From contig JBBAAG010000002.1 in assembly GCA_041658405.1 (NCBI GenBank), positions 62,001-126,000 of the forward strand: a stretch of 64,000 bases of DNA. Direction: 5' to 3'. The notes beneath the pieces were generated by a model. That model had not been told where the DNA came from. It did no database searches and worked only from the letters and a program-made list of their open reading frames with translations. The stretch comes from Elusimicrobiota bacterium. Its GTDB lineage: Bacteria; Elusimicrobiota; UBA5214; JBBAAG01. Both the position numbers and the translations under genes were made by a program. Positions 33,585 to 41,989 of this stretch are shown here, in pieces. How positions within the stretch are numbered: the first letter of the stretch is position 1; each line of letters opens with the position of its first letter.

Positions 33585-36014
33585 ATGTTAAGTATGAGCG
33601 TTAGTTACAACAAAATGTTTTCGTACCTGCACTCACAGGCGGGACGGGCAGTTATTTTTGTGATGGCCTTCGTTGCAGCTGCTGCGCTTATACTGATAAT
33701 TTTGTATACCAAAGGAACAATGTTTGCCGGGGTTCCCACTACCATAAACTACCAGGGACGCTACCGCGAAAACGGTGTATTTATCACAGGTACCCGGGCA
33801 TTTAAATTCCGTGTGACAAACAATGATGCAACTGAAATTTACTGGACGTCATCAATAGTAGATCTTACAGTAGAAAAAGGGTTGTTTAGTTATACGATAA
33901 ACGCATACGCTGCGGATTGGGCGGGATCCAGCCCGTACCTCGAAGTTTATGTTGGCCCTGCCGGGTCCGGGGATGCGCAGTTAATTCAAATGTCTCCTCG
34001 TGAACAATTTCTTGCTGCGGCATACACTATATATTCCACATCTGCTGCGTATTCAACAAAAACAGGGGTCGGGGATGCTAATTATGTCGCTAAATTTACT
34101 GCCACAAATGTTGTTGGGAATTCTATACTTTACAATGACTCTACCGGCGTTGGGTTAGGGACGGTATCGCCAAATTCTAAACTTGAAATAGTTTCCGGGG
34201 TTACGCATGCGTATCCCACAATGGGGCTAACTTATGGAAGTATGACAATAACGCCTGTAGGGACTGCGGATAGGTCTACATCATTGACATTCCGTGCGAA
34301 TAACGGCGGGGTGTTAGCCACAGGCGCGCAGGCGGGGATATACGTCCAGAGTTCAGGAAGTTATGGTACAAAACTGTATTTTGGCACCACAGATAATTAT
34401 ACCACAGGTTCGCAGGTGAGGATGTTTATGGACCACTTGGGCAAAGTAGGGATCGGTACCACTGTCCCCGGGGATAAACTTTCATTAGATGGAAACCTTA
34501 CACTATTCGGCGGGGGTAAGGTAAATATTTATACAGATGCCGGCTCGACATTAATTGGCTACTATGGCGGGAGTAGAAACGGAGACGCGTCATTAATTTC
34601 AAGTAGTGCAGGGAAATGGTTGCGTTTAGGCAATATGAATTCGCATATATCTTTATGGGGCAACAATGGCGCTGAGACCGACGATACTCCGCAGTTCATT
34701 GTTACCACCACTACTAACGTCGGTATCGGCGTAGTCTCACCGGTTTACAGAATCGCATCATCAGGTACAACCACTACCGCAAGGACATGGACTTCCCGGC
34801 GTAACCTTTTTTTGATAGGTTACTACAATGATGGAGGGACAAACGCATGCGGGATATCTAATAACATATACCTCAACGATTCCGACGCATGGATAAATGC
34901 CGATGGGGCAAATCAGGGTGCGTTTCTGAAACTTACAAATGCGGGAACACTCAGTATGTGGGGTACAAAAACTGCCGGGGGGACGGACCTCACTGAAATG
35001 TTTCGTTTCACCGCATCATCCGACCTTGTATCGTTCCCAAACGGGAATGTAGGTTTTGGGAATACGGATCCTGCGCAGAAGCTCGATATTTCCGGAGATT
35101 TGTATCTCACAAGTTCAACTGCGAATACAATATTTTTTGGTAATATCGGTGTTGCAGCTCCCGGGGCGGGTAGCGCCGGTGAGAAAATTCAAATCTACGG
35201 TACTGCAGGAACTGTTGGGTCTGACGACTGTGCAATCGGGATAGAAAATAATCATATGTGGTTCAATACAAGTGGAGCGTTTGCCTGGAGTGAGGATGGT
35301 ACTGAAAGAATAAGATTAAATACTACCGGGCTTGGTATCGGAACTACGCATCCCGACCTAAAACTAGATGTCAACGGGTATATCGGTAGCTGGGAGTACG
35401 GCGCGACCGGTGGATGGAAGCTTGGCAGGTGGCCGACGAATGCTAGTAACAATACTTACCTATATTTGTCCAGAGGCAATACTCCGCTTTATCAGGATTT
35501 AGCAATCGGGGGTTTGTACGCAAGTGGTGCGCAACGCTATGCGCCGGTGGATGATGCTGCAGAAATTGTTAGTGTTGACCCAAAGGATAAGTATGAACTT
35601 GGCGATGTTGTTATCGCGGACCCGCACCGTGATTTGCGGGTACGGAAAAATATGAAAGCATATGATGAACGTGTCATAGGCGTAATATCAGACCACCGGA
35701 CAGCGAGTTTACTGCTTAGAGGCGGCAGCGGGATTAATAATCCTGAAGATCTTTTGACAAGCCGTATAAAAAAACCAATGGCAATTGCGGGGCCTGTGAT
35801 GGTTAAGGTAGTCCTCGAGAATGGTAACATTGAAAGAGGAGATTTTTTAACGAGTTCTTCCACCCCGGGGTATGCAATGAAATGCCCGATGGGTACTAAA
35901 GAACAAAAATTGAAGGCAATAGGAGCTATCATCGGTAAGGCAATGGAAGAGTTTAAGGCGGATGATAAGGGTAAGAAAACCGGGTTAATCCCGATGATAC
36001 TTGCGTTGCAGTAG
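33585..36014 (+). CDS. Fibre-like secreted protein, long type (triplet C, copy 2)
   Basis: 809 residues, 30 bases after the previous gene. The N-terminus is longer than in its relatives: ~20 polar residues precede the hydrophobic signal segment (AVIFVMAFVAAAALILII), which could equally be a signal anchor. The ATG at 33594 is an alternative start. The shared module has NYQGRYRENG and SPREQF. Repeats include VGLGTVSP, VGIGTTVP and LGIGTTHP. The C-terminal domain has DDAAEIVSVDP, LGDVVIADP, IAGPVMVKVVLENG and GDFLTSSSTPGYAM, ending MILALQ. The segment GATGGWKLGR is shared with copy 1 (GATGGWRLGR) and copy 3. Confidence 0.75.
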   Translation: MLSMSVSYNKMFSYLHSQAGRAVIFVMAFVAAAALILIILYTKGTMFAGVPTTINYQGRYRENGVFITGTRAFKFRVTNNDATEIYWTSSIVDLTVEKGLFSYTINAYAADWAGSSPYLEVYVGPAGSGDAQLIQMSPREQFLAAAYTIYSTSAAYSTKTGVGDANYVAKFTATNVVGNSILYNDSTGVGLGTVSPNSKLEIVSGVTHAYPTMGLTYGSMTITPVGTADRSTSLTFRANNGGVLATGAQAGIYVQSSGSYGTKLYFGTTDNYTTGSQVRMFMDHLGKVGIGTTVPGDKLSLDGNLTLFGGGKVNIYTDAGSTLIGYYGGSRNGDASLISSSAGKWLRLGNMNSHISLWGNNGAETDDTPQFIVTTTTNVGIGVVSPVYRIASSGTTTTARTWTSRRNLFLIGYYNDGGTNACGISNNIYLNDSDAWINADGANQGAFLKLTNAGTLSMWGTKTAGGTDLTEMFRFTASSDLVSFPNGNVGFGNTDPAQKLDISGDLYLTSSTANTIFFGNIGVAAPGAGSAGEKIQIYGTAGTVGSDDCAIGIENNHMWFNTSGAFAWSEDGTERIRLNTTGLGIGTTHPDLKLDVNGYIGSWEYGATGGWKLGRWPTNASNNTYLYLSRGNTPLYQDLAIGGLYASGAQRYAPVDDAAEIVSVDPKDKYELGDVVIADPHRDLRVRKNMKAYDERVIGVISDHRTASLLLRGGSGINNPEDLLTSRIKKPMAIAGPVMVKVVLENGNIERGDFLTSSSTPGYAMKCPMGTKEQKLKAIGAIIGKAMEEFKADDKGKKTGLIPMILALQ

Positions 36015-36029
36015 TGATGAAAAAAATAT

Positions 36030-38408
36030 ATGGTTAAAACAATGAAACAAGCGGGGAAAGTGTTTAGTACAGTAATAATAGCAGTTACCGTACTGTCCAG
36101 TATATTTCTGTTAATTCCCGTGATCAGAGGTTCAGTACCTCCGGGGATTAATTATCAGGGGCGTTATAAAGAGAACGGGTTGTTTATTACCGGCAGCAGG
36201 GTGTTTAAGTTTAAGATTACCAATGCTGACGGTAGTACTGTTTACTGGGGATCAAAAGTTGCGGAACTAACCGTAGACCGCGGGTTGTTCAATTACGTCA
36301 TTAATTGCGCGACTGTGCCCTGGAGTGATACCACACCCTATATAGAAGTCCTTGTGGGGCCTCAGGGGTCAACGAGTGAGGCGGAACTTACTTTGTTATT
36401 ACCCCGTGAAAAAATTCAATCCACTGCTTATTCGGTATATGTATCTTCCGCTACGCATTCACAAAAATCCGGTACCGGGACAATTGATTATTTCGTAAAA
36501 TTTACTAACACAAATATTATTGGTAACTCCATCCTTATCCCCACAGGCGCGTCTTTGGGGATTGGTACAGCGTCGCCAAATTCAAAACTCGAAGTGGTTT
36601 CCGAAATTGCGCATACATACCCCACCCCGGGGACAACTTACGGGTCGGTAACAATTTCGCCGTCTGGTACTGACGGTGATTCCGCATCCCTGACCTTCCG
36701 TGCGAATAACGGCGGGTCATTAGCTGCAGGCGCGCAGGCAGGGGTGTATGTCCAAAGTTCAGGAAGTTTGCCCGGGACAAAGATGTATTTTGCAACTACC
36801 GACAATTATACAACCGGCGCACAGGCTAGGATGATGATTGACCATACAGGTAATGTCGGGATAAATACTATAAATCCCAGTGATAAACTTACCGTCAACG
36901 GTAATATCAACCTGTGGAACTCATATAAACTGTATATCACAACAGATGCAGGGATTACTCTAGCGGGATACCTGGAATCCGGGTTGAATAGCGATTTGTC
37001 GTTAGTACAAAAAATCACGAGTAAATGGTATCGTATAGGCGCAAATAATAACAGTATTGGTTTTTGGACGGATAATAATGCTGAGAATAACGATGACCCG
37101 CAAATGGTTTTAAACTCAGCGGGGAAGGTTGGAATGGGCGTTTCCTCTCCGGGGTTCAAGGTTGAAACTTCAAGCGACACGTGGGTGGGTAATACGTGGA
37201 CTATTAACCGCGACGCGTTTGTCATCGACGGCGGTTCTACGGGATACATCACTAATAACGCTTACAAAAACAATGCGGGTACGTGGATAAATGCGGATGC
37301 TACAAATAAAGCGGTCTCCATTAACCTCAGTGATACCGGTATGATAGAACTATATGGCACCGTAACCAGTGCCGCGACGGATTGGCGGCAGATGATGGTT
37401 GTTGACGGGCCGAATGAACAAACATATTTTCCTAATGGCAATATAAGTATTGCCGGGAATGTTGAAACCTACAAAGTAAATCTTGCGGGTGATCTTAAAT
37501 TAAGCGGTGCAACTTCAAATACAATATTCTTTGGCAGCGGAACCCGTGCCGCGCCGGGTGCTTCCAGCAGCGGAGCTAAGATACAACTATACGGCACTCT
37601 AGGATCTGTGGTTTCGAATCATTACTGGGTTGGGGCAAATACTGATGTGTTGTGGTTTACCACGGACATTCAATACAAGTATTACAAAAACTCCGCTATG
37701 ACTGACGGCGGGTTTGGAATGATGATGAAAACCGGGGGATATCTGGGGGTAGGAAGTTCTACGCCTGACTTTCCGCTTGAAGTATATGGTGAATTCGGGA
37801 GCAGTACATTTGGCGCGACCGGCGGATGGCGGCTCGGGAAAGGTTCTACAGCTACAACAACATGGCTATACCTGATGCGTGCAGGGACGTATGCTTACCA
37901 GGATTTTAATATCGGCGGGTTATATTCAGGTTCAGCGCAGCGATATGCGAATATTGACGATATCGCTGAAATGATGGATGTAGACCCGTCCGAAAATATT
38001 CAACCCGGAGAAATAGTAATCCCATCACCGGCTGACGGTTTGCGGGTTGTCCGGTGTAAAACCGCGTATTGTACTGAAGTAGTCGGCGTGGTCTCGAGCG
38101 AAAAAACTGCAAGCCTAATCATTGGCGGGCAAGGAGATCCTGCGGTGGACATGAAATCTTCTACACGCAAGCCTATTGCGATCTCCGGGCCGATATACGT
38201 AAAAGTGAACCTTGAAAACGGGCCGATCCGGCGCGGAGATTCGTTGACTTCATCATCCACCCCAGGATATGCGATGAAATGTTCAATGAAAACCGTAGGG
38301 CAAAAACTTAAATCCCGCGGTGCGGTCATCGGGAAAGCTATGCAATCCTTTAATGGTAATGTTTTTAAGAATACAGGGGTGATAGCTGCACTTATAACAT
38401 TGAACTAA
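36030..38408 (+). CDS. Fibre-like secreted protein, long type (triplet C, copy 3)
   Basis: 792 residues from the ATG at 36030, 15 bases after the previous stop. Signal segment (~10-32), NYQGRYKENG module with LPREKI, repeats with LGIGTASP and LGVGSSTP, GATGGWRLGK, and the long-type ending: DDIAEMMDVDP, GEIVIPSPADGL, ISGPIYVKVNLENGPI, GDSLTSSSTPGYAM, ending VIAALITLN. It is the last of the nine fibre paralogues. The next gene, 10 bases on, is a TMTC-like protein, repeating the fibre-then-GT-C order seen after triplet B. Confidence 0.75.
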   Translation: MVKTMKQAGKVFSTVIIAVTVLSSIFLLIPVIRGSVPPGINYQGRYKENGLFITGSRVFKFKITNADGSTVYWGSKVAELTVDRGLFNYVINCATVPWSDTTPYIEVLVGPQGSTSEAELTLLLPREKIQSTAYSVYVSSATHSQKSGTGTIDYFVKFTNTNIIGNSILIPTGASLGIGTASPNSKLEVVSEIAHTYPTPGTTYGSVTISPSGTDGDSASLTFRANNGGSLAAGAQAGVYVQSSGSLPGTKMYFATTDNYTTGAQARMMIDHTGNVGINTINPSDKLTVNGNINLWNSYKLYITTDAGITLAGYLESGLNSDLSLVQKITSKWYRIGANNNSIGFWTDNNAENNDDPQMVLNSAGKVGMGVSSPGFKVETSSDTWVGNTWTINRDAFVIDGGSTGYITNNAYKNNAGTWINADATNKAVSINLSDTGMIELYGTVTSAATDWRQMMVVDGPNEQTYFPNGNISIAGNVETYKVNLAGDLKLSGATSNTIFFGSGTRAAPGASSSGAKIQLYGTLGSVVSNHYWVGANTDVLWFTTDIQYKYYKNSAMTDGGFGMMMKTGGYLGVGSSTPDFPLEVYGEFGSSTFGATGGWRLGKGSTATTTWLYLMRAGTYAYQDFNIGGLYSGSAQRYANIDDIAEMMDVDPSENIQPGEIVIPSPADGLRVVRCKTAYCTEVVGVVSSEKTASLIIGGQGDPAVDMKSSTRKPIAISGPIYVKVNLENGPIRRGDSLTSSSTPGYAMKCSMKTVGQKLKSRGAVIGKAMQSFNGNVFKNTGVIAALITLN

Positions 38409-38418
38409 CCGATAGGGC

Positions 38419-40092
38419 ATGAAAATTAATAAAACCACAGGTTTAACCATACTCCTAGCGCTTGTAATAACATTAGTGTATGTACGTACAGTTTTTTTTG
38501 GGTTTGTATATTTTGACGATGATTTTTTGATTCTTGATAATCTGCAATTTTTGCAGAATCCTGTAAATATACTCACAGCGTTTAAGCAGGATGTTTTTCG
38601 CGTGTTACACGACTGCGATGTGTATTACCGCCCCATGATGGTGGTAAGCCTGATCATAGACGCACAGTATTCCGGCGCGTATCCATGGGGATATCATCTA
38701 GGTAATGTTTTACTTCACGTGTTATGTTGCTGTTTACTATTTGTTTTCCTAAAAAAACTTGGGTATCCGGAATTACCCTCATTTTTTATGGCGTTGCTCT
38801 TCGGGGTTCATCCATTACTCACCCAGGCAGTTGCGTGGATACCGGGACGGAATGATACGCTGTTAACATTGTTTGTGCTTACTGCAACAATATTTTTCCT
38901 GGATTATGCGAGAACCGGTAAACCGCTATTTCTTTGTTGTTTTATTCTGGGGTACACCTGTGCTATGTTCACAAAAGAAACTGCTGTGGCTGCTATTGGC
39001 GTATACGCATTTATATGGGTACTGAAATCGCGGGAGGGTATTTGCGAGCATAAGAGGTATATCAAAATAATCCTCTCTTCCGTATTTATAGCAGCAGCAT
39101 GGTTTATTATTCGTGATAAAGTATTGGCGGAGCCTATGGAGCAGGATATTGGCAACTTGATAGAATCAGTGGTGTCAGCTATCCCTGCATTTGTGCAGTT
39201 GGTTGGGAAAGTACTGTTCCCGTTCAACCTTTCTCCAATGGTGTTGGTGCAGGATACCACACTGGTTACCGGTATTATCGCAATTATAGTTATTGCAGCG
39301 CTGTTTCACCCGTTTTTCCGTAAACGCTTGGAGTATATGGCATTAGGAATGTTTTGGCTTATTATCTTTTTAGTACCGTCTTTCCTGCGGGTTGACAACA
39401 AAAACGCGGTGTTGTATTATGAGCACAGGATGTACTTACCGGTAATAGGGCTTATTATTTTATTGTTAGAGACAAAAATTGTTGATATTCTTCAGGTGAG
39501 GAGCAAGATAGTGCTTGCAGTACAGTCAGCGGTAATAATGCTTTTTTGTTTTATAACATTTACATATTCATACACTTTCAGTAATCGAATGATCCTTTGG
39601 CAAACCGCGGTGCGTATGGCGCCGCATTCATCATTGGCACACCGGAATCTTGGTGTCATGCTTTTTATGTCAGGTTTTGATACAAAAGCTGAATTTCATT
39701 ATAGAAAAGCTTTGGAGATCTGTCCGGTTGATGCAATGGCGCATAATAATATCGGATTGATTTATGTTAAACAAGGAAAATTTAGGGAAGCTGAAGCCGA
39801 ATTTCTTGCTGAATTAAAGGTTAATCCCTACTATGATGTCGCTCATTTTAACCTTGGATTGTTATACTACCGTTTGAATAATTATAAGCTCGCAGAACTG
39901 TATTGGAAACACACGCTGGAACTTAATCCTGAATACACGGATACTTATTACAACCTGGCAATGTTATACTATCAAACAAAAAGGTATGATTATGCACAGT
40001 ACTTTTTTGCTAAAGCAAAGGAGTACGGGGATTCACGTGTCACAAAAGATATGATGAACGAGTTTATGAATAAAACAAAGAATACAAGATAG
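38419..40092 (+). CDS. TMTC-like membrane protein with TPRs
   Basis: 557 residues. Polytopic to residue ~380 with the TMTC-type signatures: VYFDDDF (D33-D35) in the first outside loop, YYRPMMVVSL, GYHLGNVLLHVLCC, GVHPLLTQAVAWIPGRNDTLL and YYEHRMYLPVIGL. Three to four TPRs follow (about 405-540: AHRNLGVMLF, AHNNIGLIYV, AHFNLGLLYY, TYYNLAMLYY). It carries fewer TPRs than the copies at 28623 and 46340. No Shine-Dalgarno stands out, so it is presumably read from the triplet C transcript. Activity is inferred from family resemblance only. Confidence 0.8.
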   Translation: MKINKTTGLTILLALVITLVYVRTVFFGFVYFDDDFLILDNLQFLQNPVNILTAFKQDVFRVLHDCDVYYRPMMVVSLIIDAQYSGAYPWGYHLGNVLLHVLCCCLLFVFLKKLGYPELPSFFMALLFGVHPLLTQAVAWIPGRNDTLLTLFVLTATIFFLDYARTGKPLFLCCFILGYTCAMFTKETAVAAIGVYAFIWVLKSREGICEHKRYIKIILSSVFIAAAWFIIRDKVLAEPMEQDIGNLIESVVSAIPAFVQLVGKVLFPFNLSPMVLVQDTTLVTGIIAIIVIAALFHPFFRKRLEYMALGMFWLIIFLVPSFLRVDNKNAVLYYEHRMYLPVIGLIILLLETKIVDILQVRSKIVLAVQSAVIMLFCFITFTYSYTFSNRMILWQTAVRMAPHSSLAHRNLGVMLFMSGFDTKAEFHYRKALEICPVDAMAHNNIGLIYVKQGKFREAEAEFLAELKVNPYYDVAHFNLGLLYYRLNNYKLAELYWKHTLELNPEYTDTYYNLAMLYYQTKRYDYAQYFFAKAKEYGDSRVTKDMMNEFMNKTKNTR

Positions 40093-40093
40093 T

Positions 40094-40867
40094 ATGGCCA
40101 TAAAAATATTGAGAGTATCTTCAGTTATATTTCTAATTTGCGTGATAACAATCTGTTCATATATAAGCAGGGAGAGAGTAAAGGTTTGGGGTGATAGTAT
40201 TAAGTTGTGGAACAGCAGTTTCAAGAATAATCCCGACATATTCTTTGTCTATAAACACCGCGGGTATGCTTATATAGAACGCGGGGAGTATGATAAGGCA
40301 ATCGCGGATTTAAGTTATGCCATAAAGATAATGCCGGAATACGCTGCGCGGTATTCTAATCCTAATAATCCAGCTTTTTTTAACCGTGAGCAAGTGTCGG
40401 TGTATTATACACTTGGCGATGCGTATTTTTATAATAATGAATATAATAAAGCTATTGAGTGTTATGATAAAGCGATAGAAGTTGCTGCGACAAAGTATCC
40501 GGAGGTGTATAACAACCGCGGGATTGCGTATGCAAAAAAAGGGCAGTATGGTATAGCTATGAAAAATTTTGATACCGCAATAAAACTGGATCCCGTATAC
40601 GCGGAAGCGCATACTAACCGCGGGTATACGTTAAGCGTTCAAGGAAGGAATTTAGATGCTATTAAGGATTATGACCGCGCATTGGCAATAAATCCCGGGT
40701 ATTATGACGCTTATGCCAACCGCGCAAAAGCATACTTTACTATCGGAGAATACGGGAAAGCAAAAGGTGATATTGAGATTCTTATCGAAGCAGGATATAA
40801 GGTGGATCAACAGTTCCTGATGCTGATACGCGAAAAAGTTGAAGAAACGGATTGGGGTGTACATTAA
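40094..40867 (+). CDS. Membrane-anchored TPR protein equivalent to a TMTC C-terminal half
   Basis: 257 residues. One N-terminal membrane segment (~7-24) is followed by SRERVKVWGDSIKLW, which matches the junction between the last membrane segment and first TPR of the full-length TMTC-like proteins (compare WERTKVWKDSIVLW and NERVKVWKDSLTLW). About five TPRs follow (YKHRGYAYIE, VYYTLGDAYFY, VYNNRGIAYAK, AHTNRGYTL, AYANRAKAYF). It starts 2 bases after the previous stop and ends 3 bases before a gene encoding just the membrane half. Together they would make one complete TMTC-like protein in reversed gene order. Confidence 0.8.
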   Translation: MAIKILRVSSVIFLICVITICSYISRERVKVWGDSIKLWNSSFKNNPDIFFVYKHRGYAYIERGEYDKAIADLSYAIKIMPEYAARYSNPNNPAFFNREQVSVYYTLGDAYFYNNEYNKAIECYDKAIEVAATKYPEVYNNRGIAYAKKGQYGIAMKNFDTAIKLDPVYAEAHTNRGYTLSVQGRNLDAIKDYDRALAINPGYYDAYANRAKAYFTIGEYGKAKGDIEILIEAGYKVDQQFLMLIREKVEETDWGVH

Positions 40868-40870
40868 TAA

Positions 40871-41989
40871 ATGATATCGTCCCTACGGCAAGGCGTGTTC
40901 AAGTTCAATACACCGGTTGCGTTAATGGTACTGCTCTGTGTTGCGGTATTAACTTTCTTTCCGGTACTGAACAACGGTTTTACGAACTGGGATGATGACC
41001 TGATACTGACTGATAATCCGGTAATAAAAACTTTGTCACTAAAAAATGTGTACCGCATATTTTCTGAACCGTGTAATTTTGAATACCGCCCGTTTTTGTA
41101 TTTATTGTTATCAATAGAATATTCTTTTGTCAAACTAAACCCGGTGCTTTACCATTTGACAAGTTTATTGTTTCACTTGTTAAACTGCGTCCTGGCATTT
41201 TATTTTATTTATTTGGTTACACATAAAAATGTTGTAGTAGCTTTTATCGCGGGTATCCTTTTTGCGGTGCATCCCGTGCAGGTGCAATCCGTTGCGTGGA
41301 TCAGCGGGCGGGATGATGTTATGTACTTCGCGTTTTATATGTTATCACTGATATTTTATGTAAAGTATCTCGAGGCTGATAACAAGAAGTACTATCTACT
41401 GGCTATTCTGTCATTCATATGTTCAATGCTTTCAAAAACATTGGCGATGACCTTACCGGTGATGTTGTTACTGGTATGTTTTTTTCTGAAGAAAAAAGTT
41501 ACCTGGCAGGATTTAGTAAAGACGCTTCCTTTTTGGGTGATGGATATTATTCTTTGTTATATTGCATTAACGGTGAGTACGCTACAAATGCCGGCAATGC
41601 AGTATTGGTTTGACACAAAAATTATGTCAACATTTGACGAACTGGTTTTTTATATGTACAAACTATTTTATCCGATAGACTTTTCGTACCTCTACTTTGA
41701 CTACAGGGTATTGAGTTCACCGTATTTATCATTGTTGTTGGTAGTAAGCATGTTAGGGATAGTATGGTACACCCGAAAATTTACTGATAAGGTCGTTTTT
41801 GGCATGCTATGGTTTTTGCTGACAATACTGCCATTACTGAAGATAATGACTTCGCGTCCAGTCTGTGACCACCGGCTATACTTGTCTTCACTTGGGATTT
41901 TTTATATCGCCGGCGAGGTGTTTTTCTGGGTATTCAAAAAAACTGGGGTTATATCAGCGTATAAAGAGAAAGGGCAGGCAGGTGCGTAA
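40871..41989 (+). CDS. TMTC-like membrane half without TPRs
   Basis: 372 residues. It contains the whole polytopic part of a TMTC-like protein: NGFTNWDDD (D41-D42), EYRPFLYLLL, YHLTSLLFHLLNC, AVHPVQVQSVAWISGRDDVMY and CDHRLYLSSLG. It stops at the point where related proteins continue with a last membrane segment and TPRs. That missing part is encoded just upstream at 40094-40867. The stop is overlapped by the GTG start of the next gene, so the ending looks real and not a sequencing frameshift. The two halves may work together as subunits. Confidence 0.8.
   Translation: MISSLRQGVFKFNTPVALMVLLCVAVLTFFPVLNNGFTNWDDDLILTDNPVIKTLSLKNVYRIFSEPCNFEYRPFLYLLLSIEYSFVKLNPVLYHLTSLLFHLLNCVLAFYFIYLVTHKNVVVAFIAGILFAVHPVQVQSVAWISGRDDVMYFAFYMLSLIFYVKYLEADNKKYYLLAILSFICSMLSKTLAMTLPVMLLLVCFFLKKKVTWQDLVKTLPFWVMDIILCYIALTVSTLQMPAMQYWFDTKIMSTFDELVFYMYKLFYPIDFSYLYFDYRVLSSPYLSLLLVVSMLGIVWYTRKFTDKVVFGMLWFLLTILPLLKIMTSRPVCDHRLYLSSLGIFYIAGEVFFWVFKKTGVISAYKEKGQAGA

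Noticed and set aside
40094..41989. A sequencing frameshift breaking one TMTC-like gene into two pieces.
   Set aside because: The pieces are in reversed order (TPR half first), each with its own start and stop, which a frameshift cannot produce.
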